DNA of 64,000 nt from Tepidiformaceae bacterium (GTDB lineage: Bacteria; Chloroflexota; Dehalococcoidia; Tepidiformales; Tepidiformaceae), in the NCBI GenBank assembly GCA_958295975.1, contig OY282446.1, forward strand, positions 1 to 64,000, in the 5' to 3' direction. Each line of letters starts with the position of its first letter. Positions within the stretch are counted from its first letter, which is position 1. This document shows positions 26,695 through 35,365 of this stretch, in pieces. The notes below the pieces were generated by a model. It was not told the DNA's origin, searched no databases, and was given only the letters and a program-made list of their open reading frames with translations. Both the position numbers and the translations under genes were made by a program.

Positions 26695-27966
26695 ATGGGC
26701 GGCTGGCCGCTCGCCGCGGACGCCCCCGATGACGCCGACCTGGCGAAGTGCGTGCACTGCGGGCTGTGCGTGAACGCCTGCCCGACGTACGTGGTGACGG
26801 GGCTGGAGACGGAATCGCCGCGCGGGCGCATCCACCTGGCGCGCGCGGTGGCGGAGGAGCGCATTCCCCTGAGCGAGACCGTGCGCGGGCACTGGGAGCT
26901 GTGCCTGCAGTGCCGCGCCTGCGAGGCCGTCTGTCCGAGCGGCGTGCCCTTCGGCCGCATCATGGAGCGGTCGCGCGCGCAGCTCGCCGCCGCGCCCGTG
27001 GCCAGCGCGCGCGGCCGCTGGCGACGGCGGCTGCGACGGCTGGCGCTGCGGCAGGTGGCGGCGAGGCCGCGCGCGCTGGCGCTGGCGTTCGCGCCCGTGC
27101 GCTGGTTCGCGCGTTCGCGGGCGCGGCGTTTCCCGCGCGGGAACGGGCCGCTGGGCCGCATCGAGGCGCAGCTGGGGCGTCCCGGCCCGCCCTTCCGCCC
27201 GGGGCACGGGCGCGCGCCCACGGGAGCAGCGAACGAGGTCGCGCTCTTCACGGGCTGTGTCATGGGCGAGCTCTTCGGCGACGCGCACCGCGCGACCGTG
27301 CGCGTGCTGGAACGCACGGGGGCGCGCGCGGTCACGCCGCACGGGCAGCGCTGCTGCGGGGCGCTGAGCGCGCACGACGGCGATCTGGAGCAGGCGCGGG
27401 CGCTGGCGCGCGTCAACGTCGCCGCCTTCGAGCGCGCGGGGACGGGGCCGATCGTGGTCAACTCCGCGGGCTGCGGCGCGGCCATGAAGGAGTACGGCGA
27501 GCTGCTGGCGGACGACGCGGCCTGGGCCGAACGGGCGCGGGCGCTGTCGGCGCGCGTGCTCGATTTGAGCGAGGCGCTGGCCGCGCGGGAAGCGCCGCCG
27601 GGACGGCTGCCCGCACGCGTCGCCTACCAGGACGCCTGCCACCTGGCCCACGCGCAGGGCGTGCGCGAGCAGCCGCGCGCCCTGCTGCGGGCGCTGGACG
27701 GCTGCGAGCTGGTCGAGACGAAGGGGGCGGACCTGTGCTGCGGCGCGGCGGGGCTGTACGGGCTCAGCCAGCCGGACATGTCGGGGGAGCTGCGGGCGCG
27801 CAAGGCGGCGCAATTCCGCGAACACCGCCCCGACCTCGTGGTGACCGCGAACCCGGGCTGCCAGATGCAGTACGCGGCGGCCATCCGCGAGGCGGGCGTG
27901 GAGGCGCGCGTCCTGCATCTCGCGGAGGCGCTGGACGAGGCGCAGCGGGCCGCGGGAACGCCGTAG
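26695..27966 (+). CDS. glcF: Glycolate oxidase iron-sulfur subunit GlcF
   Basis: A 423-residue Fe-S protein with two 4Fe-4S motifs (Cys19, 22, 25, 29 and Cys70, 73, 76, 80) and two CCG domains (QRCCGALSAHDG and ADLCCGAAGLY), which bind additional heterodisulfide-reductase-like clusters. It passes electrons from GlcDE to the quinone pool at the membrane. It starts immediately after the glcE stop and ends the suf-fur-glc block. Confidence 0.94.
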   Translation: MGGWPLAADAPDDADLAKCVHCGLCVNACPTYVVTGLETESPRGRIHLARAVAEERIPLSETVRGHWELCLQCRACEAVCPSGVPFGRIMERSRAQLAAAPVASARGRWRRRLRRLALRQVAARPRALALAFAPVRWFARSRARRFPRGNGPLGRIEAQLGRPGPPFRPGHGRAPTGAANEVALFTGCVMGELFGDAHRATVRVLERTGARAVTPHGQRCCGALSAHDGDLEQARALARVNVAAFERAGTGPIVVNSAGCGAAMKEYGELLADDAAWAERARALSARVLDLSEALAAREAPPGRLPARVAYQDACHLAHAQGVREQPRALLRALDGCELVETKGADLCCGAAGLYGLSQPDMSGELRARKAAQFREHRPDLVVTANPGCQMQYAAAIREAGVEARVLHLAEALDEAQRAAGTP

Positions 27967-27986
27967 CCCGACCCCGCGCGGCGGCA

Positions 27987-27992
27987 TAGAGT
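27987..27992 (+). promoter_or_regulatory. -10 element for mfd
   Basis: TAGAGT, about 54 nt before the chosen mfd start. Expected transcription start near 27999, at the base of a 10-bp hairpin. Confidence 0.45.
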
Positions 27993-28001
27993 GGGGCCGC
28001 C

Positions 28002-28025
28002 GCCCGAGCGCGTTCGCGTTCGGGC
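28002..28025 (+). promoter_or_regulatory. 5'-terminal hairpin in mfd leader
   Basis: GCCCGAGCGC pairs with GCGTTCGGGC (one G-T wobble) around a GTTC tetraloop. It begins 3 nt from the expected transcription start, upstream of the mfd ribosome binding region. Confidence 0.5.
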
Positions 28026-28045
28026 CTGAAGGCGTGGAGCGAAGC

Positions 28046-31000
28046 ATGGCGGGCGAACTGGCGGGCGTGCGGATCGCCGTCGAGGAACGCCTCGGCGCGC
28101 TCGCGCACGGGGATGCGCCGCGGCGCGCGGTCCTGCCCGACGCAGCGCGGGCGGTGACGGTCGCGGCCCTCGCCGCCATGCGCGCGGGCCCCACGCTGGC
28201 GCTGACGGCGACGCCCGGCCGCGCCGCCGCGCTGGCGGAGGAGCTGGCGCTCCACGCGGACGGGGAGCTGCCGGTCGCGCGCCTGCCGGAGGCGGAGCGG
28301 CTGCCCTACGAGCTGTCGGAGGACGATTCCGCCGCCGTGGCCGAGCGCGACCGCGCGCTGCGCCGCCTGCGCGGGGACGCCCCCGCCGTCGTGGCCGCCT
28401 CCTGGGCCGCGGTCTCGGAGTTCCGCGCCGGGCCGGAGCGGGGCGCGGGCATCGAGCTGCGCGCGGGCGGGACGTTCGCGCCCGAGGCGCTGCAGCGGCG
28501 GCTGGAGGAGGCGGGCTACGCGATCGAGCCGTCCGCCGCCGAGCCGGGCATGGCCGCGCGCCGCGGCGGCATCCTCGACGTGTTCCCGGCGGGCGCGGAG
28601 GCGCCGTTGCGCGTGGAGTTCCTCGGCGACGAGATCGAGAGCATCCGCCGCATCGACCTGGCCACGCAGCGCAGCGTCGCGCGCGTGGAGGCGGCCACGA
28701 TCCCGCCGCTGGCCAGCCATGCGCCCGAGGCGCGCGAGCGGGCGCGGGCGCTGCGTGACGCCATCGCCGTCGGCGGCGAGCGCGCGGAGGCGCTGGCCCA
28801 GGAGCTGGAGCTGGTCGCGAGCGGCGAGCGCAGCCGCTTCCCCGGGGCCATCGAGCCGCTGCTCAACCGCGCCACCGCGCTGGACCACCTCGCGCCGCGC
28901 GCGCTGATCGTGGTGGACGGGGACATGGAGGGGGAGGAGGCGCTGGCCCAGCATTTGCGCCACCAGGAGGAGGCGCGCGCGGCGCTGGAGGAGCGCGGCG
29001 AGCTGCCCGCGGGGCTGCCCGCGCTCAACCTCGACCCGGCGGGCGTGCGGCACGCGCTCGGGGCCCGCGCCGACCGCGTGGAGCTGAGCCGCTTCGGCGC
29101 GGAGGAGGCGCGCCTGCCGTTCGCGGCGGCGCCGGTCTTCGGCGGGCGCATCCGCGAGGTGGTGGCGTGGGCGGCGGCGCGCGCGGGGGAGGGGGCGGCG
29201 GTGGCGATCGCCTCGCAGCAGGCCCTGCGGCTGGCCGACCTGCTGGAGGAGGCGGGCGTCGCGCCGCGGCTGGCGCGCACGCTCGACGCGCCGCCCGCGG
29301 CGGGGGCCGTCACGGTCACGCCCGCGGCGGCGGCGGGCGGCTTCCTGCTGGGCGAAACGCTGGCCCTGCTCAGCGACGAGGAGGTGTTCGGGCTGCGTCG
29401 CCAGCGCCGCCCCCGACGCGCCCGCCGCGGCGTCGCGCCGGACATCCTGGCGACGCTGCGGGCGGGGGAGTACGTGGTGCACGTCGACCACGGCATCGCG
29501 CGCTTCGCGGGGCTGGCGCGGCGCGCGGCGGAGGGCGTGGAGCGCGAGTACCTGGAGCTGGAGTACGCCGAGGGCGACCGCCTCTTCGTGCCCACCGACC
29601 AGATGGAGGCGGTGCACGCCTACGTGGGGCCGAGCGACCGCCCGCCGTCGCTCACGCGGCTGGGGTCGCAGGAGTGGGCGCGGACGAAGCGGCGCGTACG
29701 GCGGGCGGTGGCCGAGATCGCGCAGGAGCTGCTCGACCTGTACGCGCGGCGGGCGCTGGCCGAGGGTGACGCCTTCGAGCCGGACGGCCACTGGCAGATG
29801 GAGCTGGAGGGGGCCTTCCCCTTCGTGGAGACGCCCGACCAGCTGCGCGCCATCGCGGAGGTGAAGGCGGACATGGAGGCGCCGCGCCCGATGGACCGGC
29901 TGATCGCGGGCGACGTGGGCTACGGCAAGACGGAGGTGGCCGTGCGCGCGGCCTTCAAGGCGGTCATGGCGGGCAAGCAGGCGGCGGTGCTCGTGCCCAC
30001 CACGGTGCTGGCGGAGCAGCACGGCCAGACCTTCCGCGAGCGCATGGGCGGCTTCCCCGTCGAGATCGCCGTGCTGTCGCGCTTCCGCGACGCGCACGAG
30101 CAGCGCGCCATCGTGGAGGGCATCGCCAGCGGCGCGGTGGACGTGGCCATCGGCACGCACCGCCTGCTGCAGCGGGACGTGGCCTTCCGCGACCTGGGGC
30201 TGGTGGTGATCGACGAGGAGCAGCGCTTCGGCGTGGCCCACAAGGAGCGCTTCCGCCAGATGCGGGCCGCCGTGGACACGCTCACGATGTCGGCCACGCC
30301 CATCCCGCGCACGCTGCAGATGTCGCTGGCGGGCATCCGCGACATGTCCATGGTGGCGACGCCGCCGGAGGAGCGGCTGCCCATCCGCACCTACGTGACG
30401 GGCTGGGACGACGAGATCGTGCGCGAGGCCATCCTGCGCGAGATGGAGCGCGGCGGGCAGGTCTACTTCGTGCACAACCGCGTGCGCGACATCGAGCGGC
30501 TGGCCATGCGTCTGCGCGAGATCGCGCCCGAAGCCGCCATCGCCGTCGGCCACGGGCAGATGCCGGAGGAGCGGCTGGAGCGGGCCATGCTGGCCTTCGG
30601 CGCGGGCGAGTACGACGTGCTCCTCTGCACCACCATCATCGAGAGCGGGCTGGATTTGCCCAACGTGAACACCATCATCATCAACAACGCCAACCAGTTC
30701 GGGCTGGGGCAGCTCTACCAGCTGCGGGGGCGCGTGGGGCGTTCCGCGCGGCGCGCCTTCGCCTACCTGCTGTACGACCGCAACCGCGCCGTTTCGGAGA
30801 GCGCGCAGAAGCGGCTGGAGGCGATTTTCGAGGCCACGGAGCTGGGCGCGGGCTTCCAGATCGCGCTGCGCGACCTCGAAATCCGGGGCGCGGGCAACCT
30901 GCTCGGCGCGGAGCAGAGCGGCCACATCGCCGCCGTCGGCTTCGACCTCTTCTCGCGGCTGGTGGCGGAGGCCGTGGAGGCCCTGCGCGGCGGCATGGAG

Positions 31001-31465
31001 GGCGGCGACGCCTCCGCCGAACGCGCGCTCCCGCCCGCGCCGCGCGTGGACCTGCCCGTGAGCGCCGCCATCCCCGAGGGCTACGTGGCCGACGTGGAGA
31101 CGCGGCTGGCCCTCTACGAGCGCATCGCGGCCATCGACGCGCCCGACGGCGTGGCGGCCATGGAGGCGGAGCTGCGCGACCGCTTCGGCGCGCCCCCGCC
31201 GCTGGTGCAGAACCTGCTGGCGGTGGCGCTGCTGAAGGCGCTGGGGCGGCGCGCGGGCGTCGCGCGCGTCTCCACCAGCGAGCACCACTTCCACCTGCGC
31301 CTGCGCGGGGGCGTGCGCGAGGAGCAGCGGCGCGCGGTGGCGGCGCTGGCCGTGCCCGGCGCGCGCACGGGGCCGGAGCAGGTCCGCATTCCGCGCGACG
31401 CGGGGGGCGGGGAGTGGGCGCCGCTGCTGACGCGCGTGCTGCTGGCGCTGGCCGGGGCGGGCTGA
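28046..31465 (+). CDS. mfd: Transcription-repair coupling factor Mfd
   Basis: A 1139-residue SF2 translocase that removes stalled RNA polymerase and recruits UvrA. In order: UvrB-homology module, degenerate domain, RNA-polymerase-interacting CarD-like domain (GEYVVHVDHGIARFAGL near 473), helicase lobes with Walker A GDVGYGKTEVA from about residue 622 and Walker B-like DEEQRFG from 723, TRG motif (SGLDLPNVNTIII region) and the C-terminal inhibitory domain. ATG 28046 is chosen since GGAG lies 7 nt upstream; a GTG at 28034 is possible. It follows a promoter with a strong 5' hairpin. Confidence 0.96.
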   Translation: MAGELAGVRIAVEERLGALAHGDAPRRAVLPDAARAVTVAALAAMRAGPTLALTATPGRAAALAEELALHADGELPVARLPEAERLPYELSEDDSAAVAERDRALRRLRGDAPAVVAASWAAVSEFRAGPERGAGIELRAGGTFAPEALQRRLEEAGYAIEPSAAEPGMAARRGGILDVFPAGAEAPLRVEFLGDEIESIRRIDLATQRSVARVEAATIPPLASHAPEARERARALRDAIAVGGERAEALAQELELVASGERSRFPGAIEPLLNRATALDHLAPRALIVVDGDMEGEEALAQHLRHQEEARAALEERGELPAGLPALNLDPAGVRHALGARADRVELSRFGAEEARLPFAAAPVFGGRIREVVAWAAARAGEGAAVAIASQQALRLADLLEEAGVAPRLARTLDAPPAAGAVTVTPAAAAGGFLLGETLALLSDEEVFGLRRQRRPRRARRGVAPDILATLRAGEYVVHVDHGIARFAGLARRAAEGVEREYLELEYAEGDRLFVPTDQMEAVHAYVGPSDRPPSLTRLGSQEWARTKRRVRRAVAEIAQELLDLYARRALAEGDAFEPDGHWQMELEGAFPFVETPDQLRAIAEVKADMEAPRPMDRLIAGDVGYGKTEVAVRAAFKAVMAGKQAAVLVPTTVLAEQHGQTFRERMGGFPVEIAVLSRFRDAHEQRAIVEGIASGAVDVAIGTHRLLQRDVAFRDLGLVVIDEEQRFGVAHKERFRQMRAAVDTLTMSATPIPRTLQMSLAGIRDMSMVATPPEERLPIRTYVTGWDDEIVREAILREMERGGQVYFVHNRVRDIERLAMRLREIAPEAAIAVGHGQMPEERLERAMLAFGAGEYDVLLCTTIIESGLDLPNVNTIIINNANQFGLGQLYQLRGRVGRSARRAFAYLLYDRNRAVSESAQKRLEAIFEATELGAGFQIALRDLEIRGAGNLLGAEQSGHIAAVGFDLFSRLVAEAVEALRGGMEGGDASAERALPPAPRVDLPVSAAIPEGYVADVETRLALYERIAAIDAPDGVAAMEAELRDRFGAPPPLVQNLLAVALLKALGRRAGVARVSTSEHHFHLRLRGGVREEQRRAVAALAVPGARTGPEQVRIPRDAGGGEWAPLLTRVLLALAGAG

Positions 31466-31494
31466 TTGGCCCCCGCGGCGGCGCGGGCCATACT
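31466..31494 (+). promoter_or_regulatory. Promoter, leaderless type
   Basis: TTGGCC (31466-31471), 17-nt spacer, CATACT (31489-31494), 6 nt before the GTG at 31501. The spacer contains a GGCCC/GGGCC inverted repeat that could also serve as the mfd terminator. Confidence 0.55.
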
Positions 31495-31500
31495 GGGGCG

Positions 31501-32349
31501 GTGGACGGCGCCAACCTCTTCACCATGCTCTCCGCCCACCGCCCGGGGGCGGGCTCGTCGCCCTTCGAGGACTACTGCGCGAACGGGCTGGCCTACCTGC
31601 TGGCCACGGGCCGCGAGCCGCTGGTCGCGCTCTTCGCCGAGGCCGCGGGCGCGCCCGGCGCGCGCGTCGCCGACGCCGCCGTCCACCCCGCGACGGGCGG
31701 CGCGGCCATCGCCGACCTGGCGCTCGCGTTCGCGGACGGGCGGCGGGCGCTGGTCGAGATCGCGGTCGCGCCCGGCGAACCCCCGGAGCGTCCGCCCGCG
31801 CCGCGCGACGGGCAGGGGCGCACGCCCGCCGTCGTCTCCGTGGCGCCGGACGCGGGGGGCGCGGGGGCCGTCGGCTGGCGCGAGATCGCGGATGCGCTGG
31901 CGGCCGCGCCCGACGCGCTGGGGCGGGAGTTCGCCGAGTTCGTGCGCCGCGACGTGCTCGGCCTCGAGGCCGTGGACCTCGACGACGCGCTCCACACGAA
32001 CCGCCTCTTCGCGCTCGGCGGCGCGGCCCTGCGCGAGCGCTTCGGCGCGGACGCGCGCTACGAGAACAGCGCCTCCGTGCCCGTGGGGGGCCGCTACCGC
32101 TACCTCGGCACCACCTTCGCGCCCGACGGCGGCGAGGCGGACTGCTGGATCGGGATCGTGAACGAGGCCCTGCCGCTGCGCGAGCACTACCACCTGATGC
32201 TGGGCAGCAGGCGCGCGCCGCTGGCGGAAGCGGCGGGCCAGCCGCGGGCCACGGGCAACTGGCGCTGGGAGCACTGGACGGGGCTGGGGCGCATCGTGCG
32301 TCCCGTGGGCCCGCGCGACTACGCGGCCCTGCTGGCGCGGATGGGTTAG
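31501..32349 (+). CDS. Uncharacterised protein with PD-(D/E)XK-like core
   Basis: A 282-residue protein. The opening FEDYCANGLAYLLA (residues 22-35) and a later IADLALAFADGRRALVEIAV pair of strands resemble the start and core of nuclease-superfamily proteins, but the usual catalytic lysine after Glu is not present (Glu-Ile-Ala). The C-terminal part is rich in aromatic residues (YHLMLGSRRAP, GNWRWEHWTG). No confident family name. A start at GTG 31501 is preferred because a -35/-10 pair ends 6 nt before it. It directly precedes a restriction endonuclease, so a defence-related role is possible. Confidence 0.6.
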   Translation: MDGANLFTMLSAHRPGAGSSPFEDYCANGLAYLLATGREPLVALFAEAAGAPGARVADAAVHPATGGAAIADLALAFADGRRALVEIAVAPGEPPERPPAPRDGQGRTPAVVSVAPDAGGAGAVGWREIADALAAAPDALGREFAEFVRRDVLGLEAVDLDDALHTNRLFALGGAALRERFGADARYENSASVPVGGRYRYLGTTFAPDGGEADCWIGIVNEALPLREHYHLMLGSRRAPLAEAAGQPRATGNWRWEHWTGLGRIVRPVGPRDYAALLARMG

Positions 32350-32360
32350 CCCGGATGGTG

Positions 32361-32366
32361 TATCGT
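32361..32366 (+). promoter_or_regulatory. -10 element for EVE-Mrr gene
   Basis: TATCGT 23 nt before the ATG at 32390, followed by GGAGGGGG as ribosome binding site. No clear -35. Confidence 0.4.
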
Positions 32367-32389
32367 TTCGGGACTGGAGGGGGTCTGGC

Positions 32390-33412
32390 ATGACGCTCTG
32401 GCTGGTCCGCGCTGGCGGCGATGGCGAATGGGAGGAACTGTTTCGTGACCAGAACAGAATCGCAATCGGTTTCGAGCGCGAAATGGACCTCAGCGCGTTC
32501 GAGTCGCGCGACGACGTCACGTCCTTTTTGCAGCAAAAATACCCTGCCAGCTCTCCGCAGCGCATCGCAGCCAGCGCCGGACAGATGTGGACGTTCGCCC
32601 ACGTGATGGAGAGAGGCGACTGGGTTGTCGTGCCGTTCAAGACCAAGCGTACGATGAACATCGCCAAAATCGTCAGCAACTACCGACATACGTCCGATGA
32701 CCATTCTCACGTTCGTGACATTCGTTGGATCAAGCAGGACATCCCTCGATTGGGTTTCGCTCCGGACCTTCTCAATTCTTTTGGAGGATTGAGGACCATC
32801 TACCAAATCAGCCGGAATGATGCGGAACATCGCATCAAGGCAATGGTGGAAGATGGCACGCAGCCTCTTCCTCCGCGTTCTGCTAACGGCGCTTTGGACG
32901 TCGATGATGCTGATACCGACGGTGGCATCGACATCGAAACCCGCGCCGCAGACAAGATCGAGAACCTCATCATCGAGAAGTTCTCTCTCCATGCTATGGA
33001 ACGGCTCGTGAAGGCCCTGCTGGAAGCGCGGGGTTACACCGTCTACCATAGCCCCACGGGCCCGGACAAGGGCGTCGATCTGCTGGCAGCGCCGGGCCCG
33101 CTCGGTTTCGGTTCGCCGCGTCTGTGCGTCCAGGTGAAGTCCGGTAGCGGTAAAACGGACAGGCCGACGCTCGACCAGCTGATCGGCACTATGCAGAACG
33201 TTGGGGCCGAGCAGGGCCTACTCGTTTCGTGGGGTGGGTTCACCAGGGATATCGAACGCGAAGAGGCGAAGCAGTTCTTCAAAGTGCGCCTCTGGGACCG
33301 CGCGACGCTGATCGCCGAAGTGCTGGAGCATTACGAGAATCTCGACAGCGACATCAAGGCAAAGCTGCCACTGAAGCGCATCTGGATCGCCGCTCCCGAA
33401 GCAGAGGAGTAG
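32390..33412 (+). CDS. Type IV restriction endonuclease, EVE/PUA-like plus Mrr domains
   Basis: A 340-residue enzyme expected to cut modified DNA. The N-terminal domain (about 1-150) has the WLVRAG...RIAIGF opening, GQMWTFAHVMERGDWVVVP and RDIRWIKQDIPR motifs of the EVE-like sensor found on such proteins. The C-terminal Mrr catalytic domain starts near 200 (MERLVKALLEARGYTVYHSP), with catalytic Asp230 and Gln248-x-Lys250 (CVQVKSG). The gene is clearly poorer in GC than its neighbours and uses more A/T-ending codons, a sign of recent transfer. GGAGGGGG ribosome binding site before the ATG. No methyltransferase is nearby, as expected for type IV. Confidence 0.85.
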   Translation: MTLWLVRAGGDGEWEELFRDQNRIAIGFEREMDLSAFESRDDVTSFLQQKYPASSPQRIAASAGQMWTFAHVMERGDWVVVPFKTKRTMNIAKIVSNYRHTSDDHSHVRDIRWIKQDIPRLGFAPDLLNSFGGLRTIYQISRNDAEHRIKAMVEDGTQPLPPRSANGALDVDDADTDGGIDIETRAADKIENLIIEKFSLHAMERLVKALLEARGYTVYHSPTGPDKGVDLLAAPGPLGFGSPRLCVQVKSGSGKTDRPTLDQLIGTMQNVGAEQGLLVSWGGFTRDIEREEAKQFFKVRLWDRATLIAEVLEHYENLDSDIKAKLPLKRIWIAAPEAEE

Positions 33413-33418
33413 CGCGCC

Positions 33419-34330
33419 ATGCGCCGACCGCTTGGAGCGCTCGCGGTACTGGCCGTGCTGGCCGCCGCCGTCGCGCTGGGCTGCGGCGGGGACGGCGACG
33501 ATGCGCTCCCGACGGAGCCGCCCGCCACGGCGTCGCCGGGCGCATCGGCCACGGCCACGGCCACCGCAAGCCCGTCGCCCATGCCTGCTCCAACCGCAAC
33601 GCCATCGCCCACACCGAGCGCGTCGCCCGCCCCAACGCCATCGTCCACACCGAGCGCGTCGCCCGCCCCAACACCATCGTCCACACCAAGCGCATCGCCC
33701 ACCCCAACGCCATCGCCCACGCCACCCGCGTCGCCATCGCCCACGCAGACCGCGACCCCAGCGCCAACGCCATCCGCGACGCCCAACGCGAACGCGGGGC
33801 TGCTGGCGCTGGTGGAGACGCTGCGCGGACGCGCCCAGGCGCCCCGACGCTACGAGCGCGCCGATTTCCCGGAGCGGCTCGACCTCGACGACGACTGCAT
33901 CGACACGCGCCACGAGGTGCTCATCGAGGAAGCCGTTGGGCCGGTCGAGCTGGGGGACGACGGGTGTTATGTCACACAGGGGGAGTGGCACGATCCGTTC
34001 ACGGATCAGACGTTCACGAACCCGCGCGACCTGCAGGTGGACCACGTGGTGGCGCTGGCGGACGCCTGGTACGCGGGCGCGTGGGCGTGGAGCGCGGAGC
34101 GGCGCGCCGCGTTCGCCAACGATCCGGCGAACCTGAACGCCATCGACGGGGAGGAGAACCAGCGCAAGTCGGCGTGGGGACCGGCGGACTACGCGCCCGC
34201 GAACGCGGCCCATCGCTGCGCCTATCTCGAGCAGTACGCGCGCGTGAAGGTGGAGTGGGGGCTGGCGGTGACGGAGCGCGACTTCGCGGCGCTGGAGGAG
34301 GGGCTGACGGCCTGCGCGGGGGAGGGCTAG
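33419..34330 (+). CDS. Secreted lipoprotein with DUF1524/HNH nuclease domain
   Basis: A 303-residue lipoprotein: signal peptide with lipobox Cys22 (ALGC), a Pro/Thr/Ser tether of about 95 residues (30-125), and a C-terminal DUF1524-type HNH nuclease domain. The core is [13 protein letters not shown] with His209 and downstream [14 protein letters not shown], where Asn and Lys fit the zinc-finger-like HNH fold. Likely an extracellular, membrane-tethered nuclease for DNA degradation or nutrient use. It begins 6 nt after the Mrr gene, so the two may be co-transcribed. Its stop overlaps that of the convergent DinB gene. Confidence 0.8.
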   Translation: MRRPLGALAVLAVLAAAVALGCGGDGDDALPTEPPATASPGASATATATASPSPMPAPTATPSPTPSASPAPTPSSTPSASPAPTPSSTPSASPTPTPSPTPPASPSPTQTATPAPTPSATPNANAGLLALVETLRGRAQAPRRYERADFPERLDLDDDCIDTRHEVLIEEAVGPVELGDDGCYVTQGEWHDPFTDQTFTNPRDLQVDHVVALADAWYAGAWAWSAERRAAFANDPANLNAIDGEENQRKSAWGPADYAPANAAHRCAYLEQYARVKVEWGLAVTERDFAALEEGLTACAGEG

Positions 34331-34848
34331 GCCCAGCGGTGGGCGGTCTCGACGGGGACGATGGCGGATTCGGGCAGGCCCGTCGCCTCCAGCGCCTCGG
34401 ACACGTGCCAGGCCTCGTGGTACGCCAGCTGGCGGATGATGCGGTCCAGCGTCCACGGGTCGCCGTTGGGGCGCGGGAAGGTGCGCGCGAGGTCGGCCTC
34501 GCCGAAGCGCTGGACGTACATCCAGTCGACGCCGTGGGCGGTGTTCAGCTCGATGCGGAGCATCTTCGCGTCGAGCGCGCGGAACTTCGCGATGGCGAGC
34601 GCGTTGCCCTCGTCGGTGCCGAAGGTCCAGCCGCCGCTGGCGAGCGCCGTGCGGATGCGCGCCGGGTAGTTGTGGGCGTTGGCCGTGAGGTGGCGGAAGA
34701 GGTCGCCGACCGTCCAGCCGCCGTCGCCGTGGGCGGGCGCGTCGAAGCGCGTTTCGAGCGCCGCGATGGCGTCCTCGGTGGTCTGCCACTGCGCGCGCAG
34801 GACGGCGAGGAGCGCCTCGCGGGAAGGTCCTTCGCCGTCCGCCGTCAT
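34327..34848 (-). CDS. DinB-family protein, paralog 1
   Basis: A 173-residue four-helix DinB/YfiT-like protein. The metal-binding histidine triad is His53 in FRHLT and two histidines in the HEAWH motif near 150. It has [22 protein letters not shown] and the C-terminal VPVETAHRW shared with the two neighbouring paralogs. DinB-fold proteins include thiol-dependent transferases for bacillithiol, mycothiol and others, but many are uncharacterised. Third gene of a three-gene minus-strand run; it starts 5 nt after the stop of paralog 2. Confidence 0.82.
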   Translation of the reverse strand: MTADGEGPSREALLAVLRAQWQTTEDAIAALETRFDAPAHGDGGWTVGDLFRHLTANAHNYPARIRTALASGGWTFGTDEGNALAIAKFRALDAKMLRIELNTAHGVDWMYVQRFGEADLARTFPRPNGDPWTLDRIIRQLAYHEAWHVSEALEATGLPESAIVPVETAHRWA

Positions 34849-34853
34849 CGCGC

Positions 34854-35360
34854 TCAAACCCAGCGGTGGGCGGTCTCGACGGGGACGACGGCGGATTCGG
34901 GGACGCCCGCCGCCGCCAGCGCCGCGGCCACGTGGTCGCGCTCGTGGCCCGCGAGGAAGGCCAGCTCCAGCCCCAGCGACACCTCGTTGCCCCACAGCGA
35001 ACAGGTGCGCGTCAGGTCCTCGTCGGTGAAGCGCTGGACGTACATCCAGACGACGCCGTGGGCGGTGTTGAGCTCGATGCGGAGCATCTTCGCGTCGAGC
35101 GCGCGCAGCCGCTCGACGCCAGCGGCGTTCACGGCGTCGATGTCGAAGGACAGGCCGCCGTCGGCGAGCATGGCGCGCACGTTGGCGGGGGTGTCGTGGC
35201 TGGTGCTGGTGAGGTGGCGGCAGAGGTCGCCCACGGTCCAGCCGTCGTGGGCGGGCTTGTCGAAGTGGTCGGCGAGCGCCGCGATGGCGTCCTCGGTCCG
35301 CTGCCACTGCTCGCGCAGGGCGGGGAAGAGCGTATCGCGGGTGATCGCTTCGTCGGGCAT
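34854..35360 (-). CDS. DinB-family protein, paralog 2
   Basis: A 168-residue DinB-like protein with the same helix pattern and motifs: [35 protein letters not shown] and the VPVETAHRW end. It keeps the His triad. It is closer to paralog 3 than to paralog 1 in the first 40 residues (DHFDKPAH in both 2 and 3). It lies 5 nt after paralog 3's stop, so all three appear to be one operon. Confidence 0.82.
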   Translation of the reverse strand: MPDEAITRDTLFPALREQWQRTEDAIAALADHFDKPAHDGWTVGDLCRHLTSTSHDTPANVRAMLADGGLSFDIDAVNAAGVERLRALDAKMLRIELNTAHGVVWMYVQRFTDEDLTRTCSLWGNEVSLGLELAFLAGHERDHVAAALAAAGVPESAVVPVETAHRWV

Positions 35361-35365
35361 CGCCG

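Noticed and set aside
27764-31294. A 1176-codon open frame on the minus strand opposite mfd, and similar very long frames opposite other genes (for example 4187-7336, 7947-11264, 20201-21391, 37126-41275).
   Set aside because: Very high GC removes stop codons from alternative frames. The translations are Arg/Ala/Gly/His-rich without domains, while the opposite strand encodes recognisable proteins throughout.
31466-31490. Rho-independent terminator of mfd (GGCCC/GGGCC repeat).
   Set aside because: No T-run follows, and the sequence fits better as the spacer of a promoter with a good -35/-10 pair; termination remains possible but unsupported.
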